A stretch of 23,533 bases of DNA from a virus, in IMG/VR virus record IMGVR_UViG_3300021433_000093, positions 1-23,533 of that record; one strand, given 5' to 3'. Below, in pieces: positions 21,703 to 23,533 of this stretch. The notes beneath the pieces were generated by a model, which did not search any database, was not told the origin of the DNA, and was given only the letters and a program-made list of their open reading frames with translations. The translations under genes and the position numbers were made by a program. Within the stretch, counting starts at the first letter, position 1. The number at the start of each line of letters is the position of its first letter.

Positions 21703-21920
21703 TGGATCAGCTCCCCCGGCTTAAAGTCCAAGTCGATCAGGGGCGCGGCCATGCGTGCGATCGACAGTGCCTCGGAAAAAATTTCTGTGGGGGCCATGAC
21801 CATCAGCGCGGAGACCAGGGCAAGATAAAACTTCATCGTCTCGCTACTTCGCAAGTTCCCCACCGCTGCATCAAGCGCCGCCTGATTTGCGGCCTGATTC
21901 TCGGCTATGTCCATTCTCAT
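21699..21920 (-). CDS. Small hypothetical protein with hydrophobic helix
   Basis: A 73-residue protein: a polar N-terminal helix (DIAENQAANQAALDAAVGNL) followed by a hydrophobic stretch MKFYLALVSALMVMAPTEIF and an amphipathic C-terminus. One membrane-associated segment is likely. The start overlaps the upstream stop (ATGA), and AAAAAGGG immediately precedes it, made by the third CTAAAAA heptamer. No family is recognised. Confidence 0.7.
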   Translation of the reverse strand: MRMDIAENQAANQAALDAAVGNLRSSETMKFYLALVSALMVMAPTEIFSEALSIARMAAPLIDLDFKPGELIQ

Positions 21921-22120
21921 CCCTTTTTAGTTTTTAGATTTTTAGATGCTCGTTTAAATTTACCACGCCCGTCCGTGCCTAGCAGTACCCGCCGCGCTTC
22001 GTCTGACCGGCAGCGGGCGAGCTGTTCCATGAATGCCTCGGTGAGTTTGCGCCGCTCGATCACCTTCAGCCCGTAGAGTTCGGCCAGTCGAGCGCGGGCG
22101 GCATCGGTTACGCCCTTCAT
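21917..22120 (-). CDS. Small basic protein with heptamer-encoded tail
   Basis: A 67-residue protein from ATG 22118-22120, which overlaps the initiator gene's stop (ATGA); a longer frame start would lie inside that gene. It is mostly helical and basic: AARARLAELYGLKVIERRKL, TEAFMEQLARCRSDEARRVL, then a tail (KRASKNLKTKKG) encoded across three CTAAAAA heptamers. Charge and size suggest nucleic-acid binding. Proximity to the initiator could mean a replication accessory role, which is inference. Confidence 0.65.
   Translation of the reverse strand: MKGVTDAARARLAELYGLKVIERRKLTEAFMEQLARCRSDEARRVLLGTDGRGKFKRASKNLKTKKG
21924..21945. repeat. Three tandem TTTTTAG heptamers
   Basis: TTTTTAG at 21924-21930, 21931-21937 and 21939-21945, the longest run of the dispersed motif. 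It lies across the end of the gene at 21917-22120, where it encodes the Lys-rich tail, and supplies the ribosome-binding purines of the next gene. Confidence 0.8.
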
Positions 22121-22929
22121 TGCAGCCCCACTCGCATGTGTTGGGCCTGATCGAGTTTCGCCTGATCGATCGGCCAGCCGTCTACGTTGATCCAGTGCCC
22201 CTCCCTGATCCAGTTCCGCACGCCCCATCGAAAGCGCAAGTATGGGCCTAGCTTGATGAAATCTCCGTGGTTTTGGATCATCAGCCGCGCCGCCTCGGAA
22301 ACTTCCACGCTGGCGAACTGCGCGTATTGCTCAAGGGCTCTGGTGATGACAGTGGCTAGGCGCTCGTCGGTGAAGTGGCACTCATGCATAACCAGCTGAG
22401 TTTCAACGCGCACCCCTTCCGGCACGGAAGGGTAGGGTTGTTTAAGTTCTTTACTCTCTTTAATACTCTCTACAGAAGAGGGTTGGAGGTTTTTCCTCCT
22501 AGTGGTTGGAGGTTTTCCCTCCTTCCGGTTGGAGGTTTTCCCTCCTGCCGGTTGGAGGTTTTCCCTCCTAGTGGGGGCGAGGATAGCCTCTTTCGCCTGA
22601 AACACCGCTAAGTAGTTGACGCAGAAGTGCAAAACGTTGTTTTGGCCGCGTGTGTCTTCGCGGATGAAGCCAGCGGCTACCAGCTTCGCCCGCGCCGTCT
22701 CCTGTTCCCATCGGGTCATGGTGGTGTCGGCGGTCCATTGGTTCCGGCTGTGGTAAACCCATCGATCGCCGCCTGCGTCGGGGGGCACTCGTTCGGCCAG
22801 AAACAACATCTGGCAGAGCATTAAACCAGCTGTGATACTGCCAGCCATTCGTGCGTAAATAGCTTGAAATGCAATTACTTGAGATTCGCTTAAAAGCCGC
22901 TGTCGGGCTTGCTCAGCTGTGACTTGCAT
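22117..22929 (-). CDS. Replication initiator (gene O-like, winged-helix)
   Basis: A 270-residue protein from ATG 22927-22929 (GGGAGAGG 11 bases upstream); a GTG at 22948-22950 would add 7 residues. Residues 12-105 look like a winged-helix replication-initiation domain: ESQVIAFQAIYARMAGSITA, RWVYHSRNQWTADTTMTRWE and QETARAKLVAAGFIREDTRG. Residues 118-152 are Arg/Lys/Pro/Asn-rich and encoded by four iteron-like repeats. The C-terminal domain (FTDERLATVITRALEQYAQF, then FRWGVRNWIREGHWINVDGW) may bind a helicase loader or other partner. An initiator whose own gene carries the origin matches lambda O. It heads the leftward operon. Confidence 0.75.
   Translation of the reverse strand: MQVTAEQARQRLLSESQVIAFQAIYARMAGSITAGLMLCQMLFLAERVPPDAGGDRWVYHSRNQWTADTTMTRWEQETARAKLVAAGFIREDTRGQNNVLHFCVNYLAVFQAKEAILAPTRRENLQPAGGKTSNRKEGKPPTTRRKNLQPSSVESIKESKELKQPYPSVPEGVRVETQLVMHECHFTDERLATVITRALEQYAQFASVEVSEAARLMIQNHGDFIKLGPYLRFRWGVRNWIREGHWINVDGWPIDQAKLDQAQHMRVGLQ
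22437..22480. other. AT-rich, strand-asymmetric tract beside iterons (candidate unwinding element)
   Basis: Immediately left of the iteron array the plus strand reads pyrimidine-rich and AT-rich (GTTTAAGTTCTTTACTCTCT, then TTAATACTCTCTAC). Purines lie largely on the other strand. In lambda an AT-rich tract with the same kind of strand bias adjoins the four iterons and melts at initiation. The assignment here is by that analogy. Confidence 0.5.
22481..22569. repeat. Four iteron-like palindromic repeats, 23-bp period (candidate replication origin)
   Basis: GGTTGGAGGTTTTCCCTCCT occurs at 22504-22523, 22527-22546 and 22550-22569, and with one change (TTTTTC for TTTTCC) at 22481-22500. Spacers are 3 bp (AGT, TCC, GCC). 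Each unit contains GGAGG-N5-CCTCC. The exact 23-bp period is not a multiple of three, so the host gene reads successive units in different frames (RRENLQP, GGKTSNR, EGKPPTT, RRKNLQP). Conservation must therefore act on the DNA. Iterons of this number, size and place match an initiator-gene origin. Confidence 0.85.
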
Positions 22930-23036
22930 GTATACACGTACCTCTCCCACGTCGCAGACGCGGGGGATTAGCGCGCAAAAACGCGATCTAAAAAAAACGT
23001 TAAGTTATCGCGGAGTTTTGAACTTGGGGGTTCGCG

Positions 23037-23173
23037 CTCCGGTTAAGCTGTCGAGCTGCACCTGCCTACTGCGCCGTTTTCCGACAACCCTACAGCTGCC
23101 CGAAGAAGAATCAAGGGAAACGGCGCAGGGGTGAGAGGGACAACTTAACCGGAGACTTTAAGACCTCTCACCC
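23037..23173 (+). ncRNA. Candidate structured RNA with interleaved (pseudoknot) stems
   Basis: Stem A: CTCCGGTTAAGCTGTC (23037-23052) with GACAACTTAACCGGAG (23139-23154), 15 of 16 pairs. Stem B: CTGCGCCGTTTTCC (23069-23082) with GGGAAACGGCGCAG (23115-23128), 14 pairs with one U-G. Stem C: GGGTGAGAGG (23129-23138) with CCTCTCACCC (23164-23173), 10 pairs. The 3' arm of B, 5' arm of C and 3' arm of A abut without a spare base, and A and C interleave. Strand is uncertain: wobble pairs favour plus in B and minus in A. Confidence 0.55.
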
Positions 23174-23178
23174 TTGCG

Positions 23179-23270
23179 TTTGTGTCGCCTAAAACTCTAA
23201 GTCGGGAGACGTAGAGCAGCCAGTCCGTTGCAAGCGGACGCAGACAGATTAGGCGAGAGTTCCACACAAA
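23179..23270 (+). ncRNA. Candidate tRNA-like structured domain
   Basis: TTTGTGT (23179-23185) pairs with ACACAAA (23264-23270). Inside it CGCCTAA (23186-23192) pairs with TTAGGCG (23249-23255), a 7-bp acceptor-like stem. Two hairpins follow: CTCTA/TAGAG (23195-23199/23212-23216) with a D-loop-like AGTCGGGAGACG, and GTCCG-TTGCAAG-CGGAC (23223-23239), a 5-bp stem with 7-nt loop resembling a Cys GCA anticodon arm. There is no T-arm, so it is not a normal tRNA. AACTCT/AGAGTT offers an alternative pairing crossing the 7-bp stem. Confidence 0.45.
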
Positions 23271-23299
23271 GGCAACCATTTTCCACAGCTTATGTAACT

Positions 23300-23335
23300 G
23301 CTAGGAACCAATGCGGTTAACGGGGGAGCACTAGC
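23300..23335 (+). other. Composite hairpin GCTAG/CTAGC with inner AACC/GGTT
   Basis: GCTAG (23300-23304) can pair with CTAGC (23331-23335), with AACC-AATGC-GGTT (23306-23318) inside. It lies between the tRNA-like domain and the rightward promoter. Stems are short, so confidence is low. Confidence 0.3.
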
Positions 23336-23422
23336 CGACTAGATGACCAGCCGACCAGCCAACTTAGAAAACTTAAAATGCTAAAATAATATAGAAATAG
23401 ATTCTTAATATACGGTGTAGAG

Positions 23423-23452
23423 TTGACACGCCACCACGCCGTGTAGTATAAA
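23423..23452 (+). promoter_or_regulatory. Rightward sigma70-type promoter with possible operator
   Basis: TTGACA (23423-23428), an 18-base spacer and TATAAA (23447-23452) face right, out of the window. ACACG (23426-23430) and CGTGT (23440-23444) form an inverted repeat across the spacer. CGGTGTAG (23413-23420) recurs as CCGTGTAG (23439-23446). A repressor binding here would block the promoter, so this may be the early rightward control element. The genes it serves are beyond the edge. Confidence 0.55.
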
Positions 23453-23533
23453 AGAAGGCTAGATCGAGAGCTGCGCGGCAATTTAAAAGTCTAAAATCGA
23501 AAAATCTTAACGATTTAGAACTAAAAAACCCTC

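Larger units (their letters stand above)
22930..23533. other. Noncoding divergent region rich in inverted repeats
   Basis: No frame here has a credible start, ribosome-binding site and composition together. The stretch contains CGCGAT...ATCGCG (22982-22987/23007-23012), the interleaved stems at 23037-23173, the tRNA-like domain at 23179-23270 and a GCTAG/CTAGC hairpin at 23300-23335. It also has direct repeats AGCCGACTAG/AGCCGACCAG (about 23333-23357), a 50-base AT-rich patch (23360-23410) and a rightward promoter. It is likely the control region between leftward and rightward early transcription. Confidence 0.7.

Noticed and set aside
21924-21945. Telomere-like reading of tandem TTTTTAG
   Set aside because: Runs are at most three copies, occur internally in both orientations and within genes, so a telomere is not supported.
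22481-22569. CRISPR-like reading of the 20-bp repeats
   Set aside because: Spacers are only 3 bp and the array is inside a coding frame, so iterons fit and CRISPR does not.
22919-23134. 71-codon plus-strand open frame
   Set aside because: It overlaps the initiator start and the structured region, has no ribosome-binding site, and base pairing explains the sequence better.
23186-23255. Ordinary tRNA-Cys gene
   Set aside because: No T-arm or TTC loop, six bases between D-arm and anticodon arm, and only nine bases before the closing stem.

Overview
The window is a stretch of a tailed-phage or prophage genome (class Caudoviricetes, short-tailed type suggested) from a GC-rich host. The evidence is a near-complete virion-assembly cassette in canonical order. 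Read on the minus strand (right to left) it runs: early/replication genes, large terminase, portal, scaffold-like protein, N4-gp56-family major capsid protein, tail-tube and tail proteins, internal-virion-like proteins. The protein families resemble those I associate with soil bacteria such as Acidobacteriota and Alphaproteobacteria. The host cannot be fixed from the sequence. No integrase, repressor or lysis cassette is visible, so lifestyle is undecided.

Layout from right to left. (i) 22930-23533 has no convincing gene. It holds a dense set of long inverted repeats that fold as an interleaved, pseudoknot-like RNA plus a tRNA-like domain, and a rightward sigma70-type promoter (23423-23452) with a small inverted repeat in its spacer. 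(ii) 19084-22929 is a tightly coupled leftward operon with many ATGA/GTGA overlaps: a replication-initiator-like protein, small phage proteins, a VRR-NUC nuclease, Zn-ribbon proteins and a newly read 39-codon gene. Inside the initiator gene sit four copies of a 20-bp hyphenated palindrome at an exact 23-bp period, next to a pyrimidine/AT-rich tract, very like the lambda origin inside gene O. (iii) 12047-18872 encodes a possible virion protein, terminase, portal, a DnaJ-type zinc-finger protein, a membrane-anchored clan GH-A glycoside hydrolase and a 57-residue DUF3309-like membrane peptide. (iv) 11149-11696 holds the only two genes on the plus strand, interrupting the late region. (v) 1-11069 encodes the scaffold, capsid and tail/ejection genes.

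A genome-wide peculiarity is the heptamer TTTTTAG/CTAAAAA. It is scattered through genes (in several frames and both orientations) and gene junctions, often tandem or inverted, in sequence that is otherwise GC-rich.

The strongest candidates for something undescribed are the structured noncoding region at 23037-23270, the intragenic iteron origin at 22481-22569, and the dispersed heptamer.
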